NCBI RefSeq assembly: GCF_905404315.1
Contig: NC_066265.1
Span: 27,056,501 to 27,120,500 of the forward strand
Reading direction: 5' to 3'
Length of the DNA: 64,000 nt
Origin: Leptidea sinapis
Lineage: Eukaryota; Arthropoda; Insecta; Lepidoptera; Pieridae
Both the position numbers and the translations under genes were made by a program. Below the pieces are notes generated by a model. It was not told the DNA's origin, ran no database searches, and saw only the letters and a list, made by a program, of their open reading frames with translations. Positions 11,083 to 20,657 of the stretch are shown here, piece by piece. The stretch's first letter is position 1, and every line of letters begins with the position of its first letter.

Positions 11083-11390
11083 TTTTTTTATGAAAATAAG
11101 GGACGAGACAAGCAGGATGTTCAGCTGATGGTAATTGATACGCCCTGCCCATTACAATGCAGTGCCGCTTAGGATTCTTGAAAAACCCAAATATTCTGAG
11201 TGGTACTATAATTGCGCTCGTCACCTTGAGACATAAGATGTCAAGTCTCATTTGCCCAGTAATTTCATTAGCTATGGCGCCCTTCAGACAGAAACACAGT
11301 AAAGTTTACACATTACTGCTTCACGGCAGAGATAGGCGCCATTGTGGTACCCATAATCTAGCCGGCTTCCTGTGCAAAGGAGCCTCCCAC
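11083..11390 (-). mobile_element. SINE-like family B, copy 1 (near full length)
   Basis: In its own orientation the family starts near GGAGGCTCCTTTGCACAGGA, passes through TTTCGGTCTGAAGGGCGCC and ends CGTCCCTTATTGTCATAAAA with a poly(A). This copy is reversed, with the poly(T) at the left. Seventeen copies or fragments are in the window. No RT coding is seen. It may be a SINE or the tail of an unseen LINE. Confidence 0.8.
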
Positions 11391-11585
11391 CCGTTCTAGT
11401 ATTTTTAATTAATTACTGTTATTTTTGAAATCGTTGTCAGTCAATGTAGGTTTGTAACATACATAGTTATAGGTGAGATGTGCAATGGAACCACACGGGA
11501 AGCACCAGCTTTCAAATAAAAAAAGTCATATCACATCAAAATCGTTTCACCTAGTCGAATCTTCCGATTCTGATAATTAGTGGGG

Positions 11586-11648
11586 GTTATTCAAGAATGC
11601 TGTGCGGCACTGCATTGTAATGGGCAGGGCGTATCAATCACCATAGCA
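11586..11648 (+). repeat. SINE-like family B fragment
   Basis: Matches only the CACTGCATTGTAATGGGCAG part of family B. Confidence 0.6.
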
Positions 11649-11789
11649 ATAATAATTATTGTGTTAGAACGCCACCTTTACGAGTAATGTTGTGACAGGT
11701 TTGTTGGCATTACGTCCAGCTGTTATACATTTTGGCATGTAACCAAAAGCTGTGCATTTTCCGTAAGGGTCTGATATAAATATATATTG

Positions 11790-12020
11790 TAGAAAATAAC
11801 GCTTTTTGATGAATTTTTTTAATGAGAATATTTGACTACGCGAATAAGAATATGTGGGAAAGGTTACTCTAACATAAATTACTTTTATATTGATGCCACA
11901 GATTGGGAATGGAGCGACTGCGAGCGTTGAGTTTCTTATGACTGATTGCGAATAGGTGGTAGTTTTTGACTTTCAATAAGTGATATCATATCTTATTTTG
12001 AATAAAAAAAATGAATTTGA
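11790..12020 (+). mobile_element. LINE 3' tail (TTTGAATTTGAA family), copy 1
   Basis: Degenerate copy. It shares GTGGGAAAGGTTACT, the block GGTGGTAGTTTTTGAC and the tail GAATAAA...TGAATTTGA with the copies at 14.6, 15.1, 30.2 and 46.5 kb. Confidence 0.6.
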
Positions 12021-12133
12021 CTTCGATAATACCATATATAACAAAGTAAATGGTTTAAGAAAATCGGTTATAAATTACTTATTTAGATTAATTTTTCATG
12101 AATCTAAATATGTTTTCTTCTCGTATGATAACA

Positions 12134-12244
12134 TTTTTTTATGGAAGAGGAGGACAAACGAGCGGGTCAACTGACGGTATGTAATTACCGCAGCCCACAC
12201 ATTCTTGTAACACCAGAGGAATTACAAGAGCATTGCCCACCTTA
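12134..12244 (-). mobile_element. LINE 3' tail (WNELPCAVFPG family), copy 2
   Basis: Short 3' fragment: poly(T) then GGAGGACAAACGAGCG and the ACACCAGAGGAATTACAAGA segment. Confidence 0.7.
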
Positions 12245-12265
12245 TAAATCATCGATTAAATGAAC

Positions 12266-12475
12266 CATAGATAATTTGTACGTCTAGATAGAGTCTCTTG
12301 CTGAAAGACAACCGATAAAACAAGCCAGGAATATTAGTTAAGTGTGCGTGACAAGCTACGTGTCTTACACTCGCGATTTGTATGACACTTTAAAATAGAG
12401 GGTACTTCTAAATTCAATTTTTATCGACGTTTTCACAGCTGTCATAGTCTATCTAGACGTTTAAATGATCTAAGA
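12266..12475 (+). mobile_element. TIR MITE (TACGTCTAGATAG family), copy 1
   Basis: Ends are inverted repeats: ATAGATAATTTGTACGTCTA on the left, matched by TAGACGTTTAAATGATCTA on the right. The inside is non-coding. Other copies lie at 45.35, 48.31 and 54.17 kb. Confidence 0.75.
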
Positions 12476-13151
12476 AACGAACATTTGAATTCGAAAACCG
12501 AATTAATCCTACTTATTTCAAAGAAGGGTACATAAAATATAACATATGGCCTGCATTAGTATTTTCTATCAATTATGCTACACACGCCACGTCACTAAAG
12601 ATATTAAGGTCCACAATATGTTGCTCACCCTTATAATCCCGACCCGAGTCAGAAAACCTTCAGGCTATTGTACTTACCTATAATAAACCTTCCATCATAT
12701 CATTATTAAATTTATTAAATATAATATTTCGACCAATATTCCGTAATCAATTGAAGCGAAGGCTATGCAGTTACAACAAATAACATTACAAGGTAAATCA
12801 TTAAAAAAAAAATACATGGTTAAATACAATATTCATTTATTACGCTATCGTACACAAAAATGACAATTTATATTACATAAAAGTTTAACAATTTAGAACT
12901 AACACAATTATTTTTCAATAAAAGTTTATTTCTTAGAAAAATCAACTTTAATCCATAATTGCAACGACTCTTTCACCATCTTCATTACCAGCACCATCAT
13001 CACCAATCTCTTGAACTGATAACTTAACTTGATGAACAATAGGTTTATGGTAGCTGAAGTAATAAACAAAATAAAAATTTAAACAAAATAATAAGTAACA
13101 AAGAAATTCAAGTAAGTATAAGTATCGCCTTAGGGAGAGTCTTCGCTAATT
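12476..13151. other. AT-rich stretch
   Basis: No gene found. The interval 12,940-13,060 has slightly higher complexity but no convincing frame. Confidence 0.4.
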
Positions 13152-13354
13152 CTTTTTTTTTTATGGAATAGGAGGACAAAGGAGCGTACGGGTCACCTGG
13201 TGTTAAGTGATCACAGAAGCGTTGCCGGCCTTTAAGGAAGGAGTATGCGCTTTTTTTGAAGGTACCCATGTCCTATCGTCGCGGAAACACCGCATAAGGA
13301 AGCTCATTCCACAGCTTTGTAGTACGAGGAAGAAAGCTCCTTGAAAACCGCACT
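13152..13354 (-). mobile_element. LINE 3' tail (WNELPCAVFPG family), copy 3
   Basis: Poly(T) at the left, then the reversed end of the RT ORF. A deletion removes the segment between TGTTAAGTGATCAC and AGCGTTGCCGGCC. Confidence 0.75.
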
Positions 13355-13659
13355 TCTTCACTGATTCGTAGCAATTCGACAATTGAAATATTTTTATTTA
13401 TCATAGGCAATGACAATAACATAATATATTGCAACCACACTTGGTAAACTTCATGAAGCTACATCAGTTCGTAAAGGGGCTTTTAAGTCATATAATAACA
13501 TACAATAAATTAGGCAAGTTTAAAAAATTCATATGATTTAAAAAAAAATTATATGAAATTTTATATAATATATGCATTTATTTAGGTAAAGCGATGCACA
13601 CCGGTCACCACCTACTATAATTAATATTATTTTCTTTGATCAACACGAATGTTACACAA

Positions 13660-13900
13660 AACACTTTTAAAGGTTTAAATTGTGTTTTTTGATTAGTTTT
13701 TGCGTAAAAGTTAAATTTTTATTATTGTCTTAGCTAACCCTACAATGACCTTTTCAAAGCACGTTTGTTTTAATTTTGTCAGTCCGCCTGAAAACGTGCT
13801 CTGAATAGGTTGCGAAACGTCGGCTAGCTAAAATAATACATATTATATAAACACAGTTACACGCATTTTAATCCTTTAAAAAGTATTTTATTTAAATTAA
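13660..13900. repeat. Foldback repeat with GAAACGTCGG motif, copy 1
   Basis: Imperfect inverted repeat around about 13,780: TTAGCTAACCCTACAATGAC on one side against GCGAAACGTCGGCTAGCTAA on the other. Shares ends (AACACAGTTACACGC; TTTAAAAAGTATTTTATTTA) with the foldback at 18.7-19.16 kb and lacks the insertion found there. The CCTGAAAACGTG...CGAAACGTCGG text is reminiscent of Penelope-like element termini. Confidence 0.6.
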
Positions 13901-14599
13901 TATTGTTCTCATTTCCTCAACTGTATTAACAGCGCCTTAATAAATCACTTAGTTCTGAAAATTAAAAAAAAAATAATCAAATTCCAAATTCCAAATTTCT
14001 ATATTTGATATTAAAATATATATACAAAATTACTTAAATCTACTTATTAAAGCAATTTACAATTAAGCCTTATATATGTAGGTATCAGAAAACTTATTTC
14101 TACAACCCTATCTACGTGTTGGGGGATAAAACTTTATTATTCTTAAAAACTAATACATGAGGTTTGTGGGGGGGGGGGAATCCAGGAAACTGGGAAAACC
14201 TGGCTTTTTGCTATGTACTGAATATTCTGAATATTATGTTAAATGAAAAATTCACACGCGTCACTGTTTTACTGAGTTACGTCCTACAAAAGTTATTGTT
14301 ATGGTTTATAATAAAATTGTGTATTTTGGTGATGACGAATGAATGTTTTATGATACTTTTGTTAACTTTATGATGCTAAAAAAACGGAGACAATAATAAA
14401 ACATCAAAGGTCGTATGTAATAGATATTGCAGTTAACTGGTGAATTGGGCGGTTAGTTATACGTCAAACGAAAGCATTACTACCAAATGAATGTGAATGA
14501 AATACCTGTGAATTTTGATTCCCTTGAGAGTGGAGAAATAAAGTTTTTTGTGACATTAAACGGCCTTTTTTTACGTTTTTGCACAGCTTCATGACACTG
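13901..14599. other. AT-rich stretch with a G run
   Basis: No gene. A run of ten G at about 14,169-14,178 stands out in otherwise AT-rich sequence. Confidence 0.4.
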
Positions 14600-14974
14600 A
14601 TGAAGGAACAAACATAAACTTGTTATGCCTACTACTCGGTTGGGTCGAGTTAATGTCGTGTCGAGTGTCGGGCGATGTATATGCTTCTACAATATGATCC
14701 CAGTTTGTGTGGGAAAGGTTATTATAGCATCAAAGATTTTCTTAATGACCACGGACTGGGATTAAAGCGAACACCCTCAGGCTCTGTAATTATAAATGTT
14801 TATTGTACGATATCACATTGTAATCCATATTTTTTATTAAAAAAAAGCCCGCTGAGTTTGTTGCGCCCATTCTTCTCAGGTCTGAGGCAGTCTCTTTTGA
14901 ATGGGTGGTAGTTTTTGACGTTCAATAAGTGAATTTAAATCCTATTTTGAATAAAACTATTTGAATTTGAATTT
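14600..14974 (+). mobile_element. LINE 3' end (TTTGAATTTGAA family), copy 2
   Basis: The first part codes the end of a LINE reverse transcriptase in shifting frames: NKHKLVMPTTRLGRVNVV and then CGKGYYSIKDFLNDHGLG. This resembles the C-terminus of the CR1-like element in this window (NTRNKGLLV...YYSTAEYLND). The 3' UTR ends in repeated TTTGAATTTGAA. Confidence 0.75.
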
Positions 14975-14994
14975 GTAGAGCTGAGCATAACGTT

Positions 14995-15109
14995 TTAATT
15001 TCTCAATACCTCCACGCGTTCCCGAGATAAGGGGTCTTGACAGACAGATGGACTGACGGTTGTACAGACAACAAAGTGATCCCATAAATGTTCCATTATT
15101 CCAGGTAAG
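14995..15109 (+). repeat. ACGGAACCCTAAAAA-type repeat, left part (split by insertion)
   Basis: Contains GACAGACAGATGGACTGACG and stops at GTTCCATTATTCC. The right part (CTTTTGAGTTGCGAAACCCT) resumes at about 15,448, after a LINE tail. Confidence 0.6.
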
Positions 15110-15447
15110 TAAGTCTTTTGTGGGGCAATGTAATATATGCTTTTAAAACAAGATCCCAGAAAATGTTCAAAATAAAAGTATTACGTTATTCAAAAGAATT
15201 GTTAAAAAACGTTTGTGTGGTAAATGTTACTATAACATAAATGACTTTCTTATGATACCACAGATTGGGGATGGAGCGACCGCCCTCAGGTTACTAAATA
15301 ATAAGTTTAATTATACAATATTACTTTGTAAACATATTTTTTTGATGAAAGAAAAAGCCCGCTGAGTTTGTTGCGCCCATTCTTCTCAGGTCTGAGGCAT
15401 TCGTTTTGGAATGGGAATAAAAATATTTGAATTTAAATTTGAATTCC
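15110..15447 (+). mobile_element. LINE 3' tail (TTTGAATTTGAA family), copy 3, nested
   Basis: Same family as 14,600-14,974, with CGCCCATTCTTCTCAGGTCT and the terminal TTTGAATTTAAATTTGAA. It interrupts the flanking repeat. A short ATTCC lies at both borders and may be a target duplication. Confidence 0.7.
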
Positions 15448-15465
15448 TTTTGAGTTGCGAAACCC

Positions 15466-15984
15466 TAAAAAACACTCTTTGATGATTTCGCTTGAAAATG
15501 ATTACGAAATCTTGTAAATATTTTCTCGCACGAACTGCTCGACAACGTGTGCTACTTATCAATATTATTATGTCAAACTATGAAAGTGATAACCACGTGA
15601 TAACATTTCATAAACCGCATCATTAACGAGTTGCTGAAATATTCCCCGGCTGATTATACGAGAAATATCGCTAGCATTATGGTTACAGCGCGCTACATAA
15701 TAAATGAAAACTCCATGAAAATTTTAATGTGATTAAATCTTCGCATTTTAAATGGAGCCTTTGTTAAAATCAAGATTGTATATTTTACGAGGGCGTCGAG
15801 TTAAACTAATTGTTTTAAATTTATTATTTAATAGTTTAATAAAGCCTAGATTCATAACATTTTTTTTTTGTTTTTATTTGCATTTTAGTGAAAATAAATC
15901 TGAAAAGATAATAAATTATAATACTCGTCCGATTATTTGTGTTTTAATATTGATAAATAACCAGTGTTTATTTTTTTTATAAAT
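15466..15984. other. AT-rich stretch, no gene seen
   Basis: Only short ORFs of biased composition. Confidence 0.4.
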
Positions 15985-16248
15985 CAGAAATAAAAGTTCG
16001 ATTAATATTGATACTTTTTTATTTCGATTTGGGACCTATAATTATTTTTATTTCCAATATTTGTTATTTATGGACATATTTTCAATGTGAGAATTTATTG
16101 ACAGTTCGGCTGTGAAACAATTTAATTATAACAACAGGGAATATATTTTACGTAATAATTCTAGATGTTATGAAATATTATTGATAAATCATAAAAAAAA
16201 TTGTATTTTATTTATTATTTACAAAACAACGTCTGTCGGGTCAGCTAG
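15985..16248 (+). mobile_element. Helitron-like non-autonomous element, copy 1
   Basis: Related to 34,875-35,184 and (reversed) 55,098-55,465: TTTGGGACCTATAATTATTT, then GGCTGTGAAACAATTT, ending CGTCTGTCGGGTCAGCTAG. The 5' end is not clear here. Confidence 0.6.
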
Positions 16249-16586
16249 CTTATATTATTTTAATATTTTGTTATTACAGCTCATTTATTCTCTACATTGG
16301 GCAATTCATACAGTTATATTGTTGTTTAACAATATTTTATGATTCTTACTCAATATAAACAACATTAACATAGAACAATATCTATTAACTGTGCCTTACC
16401 GACAACCATATTGTTATCCGCGGTTGCATTATGAATTCATCGAATTCCGAATAAAGAAATGTTTCCACAAGGCATGAGTACTCGAATAACTCGTGAAGTA
16501 TTCACGTTATTATTTTCTTTTCTCGTTAAACTTATCGATTCATTTTTAAGCTATTGCATAGCTTCTATCTATAACAAAAATAATGC

Positions 16587-16842
16587 AGTGGATGTGTGGC
16601 GGTCCTCCACAGTGCGGTTTTCAAGGAGCTTTCTTCCTCGTACTACGAAGCTGTGGAATGAGCTTCCTTGTGCGGTGTTTCCGGGACAATACGACATGGG
16701 TACCTTCAAGAAAAGTGCGTACACCTTCCTTAAAGGCCGGCAACGCTCTTGTGATTCCTCTGGTGTTGCAAGAGAGTGTGGGTGATCACTTAAGACCAGG
16801 TGACCCGTACGCTCGTTTGTCCTCCTATTCCATAAAAAAAAA
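16587..16842 (+). mobile_element. LINE 3' tail (WNELPCAVFPG family), copy 4
   Basis: Best-preserved coding tail: SSTVRFSRSFLPRTTKLWNE, then LPCAVFPGQYDMGTFKKSAY and GRQRSCDSSGVARECG, followed by a stop and a 3' UTR with poly(A). This is the very C-terminus of a LINE reverse transcriptase protein. 5'-truncated. Confidence 0.85.
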
Positions 16843-16893
16843 CCTAACACTTACTTACTAGATGTTTTTAAATATTTCGGCACGGTCATTACA

Positions 16894-16964
16894 GTTGCCG
16901 TGGAACAGCGGTTATCACGTATGCTTTTTGTGCACAAGGTCCCAGGTTCGAGCCTGGGCTACAT
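16894..16964 (+). pseudogene. tRNA-Val-like pseudogene or SINE head
   Basis: Resembles insect tRNA-Val in order: GTTGCCGTGG, GGTTATCACGT (D arm and start of anticodon arm), AAGGTCCC and GGTTCGAGCC (B box). The acceptor ends do not pair (GTTGCCG against GCTACAT), the anticodon arm has a mismatch and the loop would give TTT rather than a Val anticodon. So it is a decayed tRNA or a tRNA-derived repeat, not a working gene. Confidence 0.55.
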
Positions 16965-17512
16965 CTTTATTTTTTTTAATTTCTTTATTTTTTTACCCCT
17001 TTTTCTTAATTATGACAAGCATTTTTATTTAGTTTCACCTGTCCCGTTGTCTGTCTGTAATCAAATCTTGCAAGTTAAATATTACTAACTTCCCGTTTGC
17101 TTTTTTTAAAATTAATTTTATCAAAAAAAAATACTGCATAAATAAATAATTATAATTGCATAAGTTGATAAAAAATGCTATGCAAATAGCTTTACCGCGG
17201 AAGTCCCCGAGTGCACGTCTTTTCTTTTTAAGAAGAATAGCATAAAACAGCTGTTCTCCATTTATTAATATAGATAAGCCACACCCAAAACTTATTAAAA
17301 CATTACGCGTGTCCTGCTGTTTTACGACAGTAATAGGTTTCAGTTCTGGCCCGGCTGGACACTGTTCCTACATCTCCTATTATTCATTATGTCTGCGGAA
17401 GGCGTGGCAATATAATAGTATAATAATATAAAAGGGTTACAAAACTTTTGGTTATGGTTCGCTGGTGCCTGTGGTAGGTAATAAAATACCTGTTTTACCT
17501 GGTTTTTACCAG
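16965..17512. other. AT-rich stretch
   Basis: Starts with T-rich sequence after the tRNA-like block. No gene seen. Confidence 0.4.
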
Positions 17513-17514
17513 TC

Positions 17515-17815
17515 GAAGACTCCTTTGTACCGCATGCCGGCTAGATTATGGGTACCACAACGGTGCCTATTTCTGCCGGTAAGCAGTAATGTGTAAGCAT
17601 TATTGTGTTTCGGTCTGAAGGGCGCCGTAGCTAGTGAAATGCCTGGCAAATGAGACATCTTATGTCGCAAGGTGACGAGCGAAATTGTGATGTCGCCAAG
17701 AATTTTTTGGGTTTTTTAAGAATCCTGAGCGGCATTTCATTGTAATGAGCAGGGCGTATCTATTACTATCAGCTGAACGTCCTGCTCGACTCGTACTTAA
17801 TTTTTATGAAAAAAT
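17515..17815 (+). mobile_element. SINE-like family B, copy 3
   Basis: Nearly full length, with CATGCCGGCTAGATTATGGG near the start and a poly(A) at the right. Confidence 0.8.
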
Positions 17816-17824
17816 AATCAGATA

Positions 17825-17902
17825 AATGTTTGCACCTACCGGGATTCGAACCGGGACTTCTAGCTCAGTAAGCAGGGATGCTTACCATGTGACTAAAGAC
17901 CC
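17825..17902 (-). repeat. tRNA-derived SINE head
   Basis: On the minus strand it reads GAGCTAGAAGTCCCGGTTCG and AATCCCGGTAGGTGCA, with a perfect B box (GGTTCGAATCC). The AAACATTTAT tail on the left matches the SINEs at 26.3, 32.9 and 47.1 kb. Confidence 0.65.
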
Positions 17903-17989
17903 CCTTTAAGACAAGAAACGCTTTAAAGTCATCTTTAAAATATAACGTAAATTTATGGTTATGGTTTGGCTAAGCGAAATGCAGCCATT

Positions 17990-18170
17990 GTAAATTCTCT
18001 ACTTGATTGAAAAGAGTGGCCGTCGAGTTTCTTGTATGTTCTTCTCACGAACTCTACTTTTTTTCAATATCCTAGATTCAGTAATTTAAATAAAATATTT
18101 ATAATGGCGATTCAAAAGTTCTTAGTTTAAGCCTATTTTAATAAAGTTTATTTGACTTTGTCTTTGACTT
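17990..18170 (+). mobile_element. LINE 3' tail (TTTGACTTTGA family), copy 1
   Basis: Contains AAGAGTGGCCGTCGAGTTTC, GTATGTTCTTCTCACGAACT and ends in TTTGACTTTGTCTTTGACTT. Matches 32,617-32,797 and, in parts, 60.8 and 62.1 kb. Confidence 0.7.
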
Positions 18171-18206
18171 GGCGAAATGGCTAATATAAGTTTTTGATAT
18201 CTATGA

Positions 18207-18209
<3 letters not shown>

Positions 18210-18251
<42 letters not shown>
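18210..18251. repeat. (TA)n microsatellite
   Basis: About 21 uninterrupted TA units. Confidence 0.95.
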
Positions 18252-18253
<2 letters not shown>

Positions 18254-18289
18254 TGGCGAAATTTACCTTTGTATTCGAATGTTATTGTA

Positions 18290-18465
18290 GCTGTTTTTAA
18301 TTAAAACACGAATAAAACTACATTTTTTAAAATTGATACCTAGCTAGATCGATTTCTCGCTACCGTAACAACCTGTTTACTAAATTTCATTAAAATCGTT
18401 GGAGCCGTTTCCGAGATTCAGATTATATATATACAAGAATTGGTCGTTTAAAGATATTAGATAAG
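18290..18465 (+). repeat. Retroelement-type 3' repeat fragment
   Basis: Contains AAATTTCATTAAAATCGTTG and GAGCCGTTTCCGAGATT followed by a TA-rich tail, text that recurs in arthropod repeats I associate with RTE-like 3' ends. Assignment tentative. Confidence 0.4.
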
Positions 18466-18479
18466 TTCAAATGTTCAAT

Positions 18480-18645
18480 TTAGTATTTAGTAGGTATATT
18501 TCACCGATATGGATATATAAGCATATAATATATGACTCAGAAAGGAACATTCATATTCGTTGCGCCTACCGGGGTACAGAACCTGGAATCCCGGAACCAA
18601 TACCTCAGTAGGTAGAGTCACTATCCAATAGGTTAAGTGGTTATA
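18480..18645 (-). repeat. Degenerate tRNA-derived SINE
   Basis: GCGCCTACCGGGGTACAGAA...CCTCAGTAGGTAGAGTCACT reads in reverse as a worn tRNA-like head; the B box has mutated. Confidence 0.45.
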
Positions 18646-18699
18646 AATTAATTAAAATACTCGGAAAAATCTAAGTTAAAGTTCTAAAACATATTTAAA

Positions 18700-19160
18700 A
18701 TGATTAAAAAGCGTGTAATTTTAACTGTGTTTTAACATTACATTTTGCGTAAATGTTACATTTTTATTATAATTTTAGTAAACCCGACGTTTCATGACCT
18801 ATTTAAATCACGTTTTCAGGAGGAATGCGATTGAATTACGCAAAATGTATTTAAAAAACACAGTTAAAATTACACGCGTTTTAATAATATAAAAAGTAAA
18901 TTATTAAAACTTTCGTGAGTCATTTTTAAATTATTTATTAATCCGGCTTTACTCACGTTTGATCGGTGTCGGTACCAACTAGTTTCGAACAATCGGAGGT
19001 CCTACATTAACTTCATCAAGTAAGAGGTGGGACGTTATCGCGAATTCACCACACTCACTCTGATGAAGTACCTCCGAATGGTCCGAAACTAGTCGGTACC
19101 GACACCGATCAAACGTGAGCAAAGCCGGATTAATAAATAATATAAAAAGTGTTTTATTTA
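18700..19160. repeat. Foldback repeat, copy 2, split by a second foldback
   Basis: Outer arms: GCGTGTAATTTTAACTGTGT (from 18,711) against ACACAGTTAAAATTACACGC (to about 18,878). The centre holds CGACGTTTCATGACC, the reverse of the GAAACGTCGG motif. The right border continues after the inserted element (TATAAAAAGTGTTTTATTTA from 19,141), matching the uninterrupted copy at 13.66-13.90 kb. Confidence 0.75.
18898..19135. mobile_element. Foldback element nested in the previous repeat, 15-bp direct repeats
   Basis: Arms of about 75-90 bp: GATCGGTGTCGGTACCAACT (from 18,961) against AGTCGGTACCGACACCGATC (19,091-19,110). The bases AATAATATAAAAAGT occur on both sides (18,883-18,897 and 19,136-19,150) and are the likely target duplication. 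The right arm contains CTGATGA (19,060-19,066) and GAAA (19,085-19,088) in the order of a hammerhead core, but the stem between them is imperfect. Confidence 0.75.
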
Positions 19161-19547
19161 AATCAGAGTTTATTTACTCCGCCATTGGTCTGTCAATCGT
19201 TTACGATCGACGACCCGTAAGACGTTGGCAGTGAGTCAGCAAGAGCTTTGGCAATTACTCATGTTTATCTGAACGAATCATCGTATCGTCTTCCATTCCT
19301 GACGAATGCCCTCTATTTTCAGCCGTAGCGATTCACCGTTCTAATAATTAATTATGTATTTCCTCTTTCGTTAACACTTCATGCAACAGCATTTACTTCA
19401 TTATAAATTTGACTGCAAGTAATTAATTACTAACGTTTTAGTTATTTTTAAGGCATAAATATTGACAACCGCAATGACTTCAATTAAATTGCTTATAGGC
19501 AATTGGATCTTTTCAATTTTATGTTATTATATTATTACTAGCTGACC
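19161..19547. other. Stretch without a gene
   Basis: No gene or repeat recognised; moderately AT-rich. Confidence 0.4.
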
Positions 19548-19825
19548 CAGCAAACGTTCTATTGCCGATATTGAAATCGCGATACAAAAGTAACTGTTGA
19601 TCATAGATGGGTGAAAATTTGAAGTTGGATGTATTTTTTAATGCTGACTGAAAATAAAAAAAAACAATTGCCGTGGACCATACTTAACATTTAGGGGATG
19701 AAAAATAGATGTTGTCCGATTCTCAGACCTACCCAATATGCACTCAAAATTTCATGAGAATCGATCAAGCCGGTTAGAAGGAGTTTTACTACAAACACCG
19801 CGACATGAGAATTTTATATATTAGA
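19548..19825 (-). mobile_element. Helitron-like non-autonomous element, copy 2
   Basis: On the minus strand it begins TCTAATATATAAAATTCTC and ends GGGTCAGCTAG, with A before and T after. The interior includes CAAAATTTCATGAGAATCG and ATTTAGGGGATGAAAAATAG (plus-strand text). No Rep/helicase coding. Confidence 0.7.
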
Positions 19826-19904
19826 TAGAGGTAATTTATTCAAAGCAAAACAATGCTTACAACTATATTTACAATACTTAATATGATTACATCAACTTAA
19901 AACT

Positions 19905-20105
19905 ATCACTATTTTTAAGCTAGTCTGATCCATTGTCTGACATAGCTGGCAGCGCTTGCGTTTCCAGTAGCCCTATTGTCGCGTATAGATAGTACTTGGA
20001 CATTCTCCACGCCTCAGGGCCCCAAGGGCCAAGTGTCTCGACAGCGGCACAAAGATGTATAGTATATATGAGACGCACTCTTACTCTCTTCAAATTGGAT
20101 TTATA
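19905..20105 (-). pseudogene. LINE reverse transcriptase C-terminal fragment
   Basis: Minus-strand frames read AVETLGPWGPEAWRMSK and, after a frameshift, ATGNASAASYVRQWIRLA. The pattern 'ETLGPWG.EA...K...(T/S)G...ASYV.QRI.LA' is the extreme C-terminus of a large group of insect LINE proteins. Only about 60 codons remain. Confidence 0.7.
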
Positions 20106-20584
20106 GTTAGTAATTTTCTTCTAGCACTTCTCCTGCTATTAATGCTAATGCTTATAATATGTGTGGCCTTGAATATCCTTTATCAATTACCGTATTAACT
20201 TAAAAAAGAATTTTTTTTTAAATGCCATTAAATTAAAAGAAAAATATTGTTATTTGCAACATACTTCATAAGTTGTTGTAAAAATATTAATATTAACCGT
20301 AGTGCTATGGCGGGTCATACATATTTATTGTAAGTACGAGATTTTACTCGTTCGTTGCAATAGAATCGTTCGCCGTTCAAGAACCGTCTAGAAACCTAGA
20401 TGTAATTCAATCGAGACAAAGACATGAATTCTGTTCTACTGTTGGCGTAGATTTCTCTGCAACAAAGTAAAATGAAACCGTAATTAAAATTATAATCACA
20501 AGTTAATTACGCGATTCGGTGAATTTGCCAATGAAAATGTGTGTTATTTTGGCGAAGCGCACGCGCAGATCTGAGCTGGCTATA
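20106..20584. other. AT-rich upstream region of the small gene
   Basis: No coding sequence or named repeat seen. Confidence 0.4.
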
Positions 20585-20657
20585 TGACGTCACACCGCCC
20601 GCCCACGCACAATATTCAAACTCGGAACAAAAGCGACTCGAGCTTTCATACTCAGTT
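20585..20657 (+). promoter_or_regulatory. Probable promoter of the three-exon gene
   Basis: A cAMP-response-type site TGACGTCA (20,585-20,592), a short GC-rich block, and an arthropod initiator-like TCAGTT (20,652-20,657) precede the predicted first exon. A second TCAGTT is at 20,723. No TATA box at the right distance. Confidence 0.4.

Noticed and set aside
11157..11399. Open frames inside family B copies (text such as LVTLRHKMLSLICPVISLA)
   Set aside because: The same text recurs in most copies of a non-coding repeat in either orientation and is broken elsewhere; it is not a gene.
18210..18251. Regular repeat that might suggest a CRISPR-like array
   Set aside because: A plain TA microsatellite; no spacers, and the window is eukaryotic.
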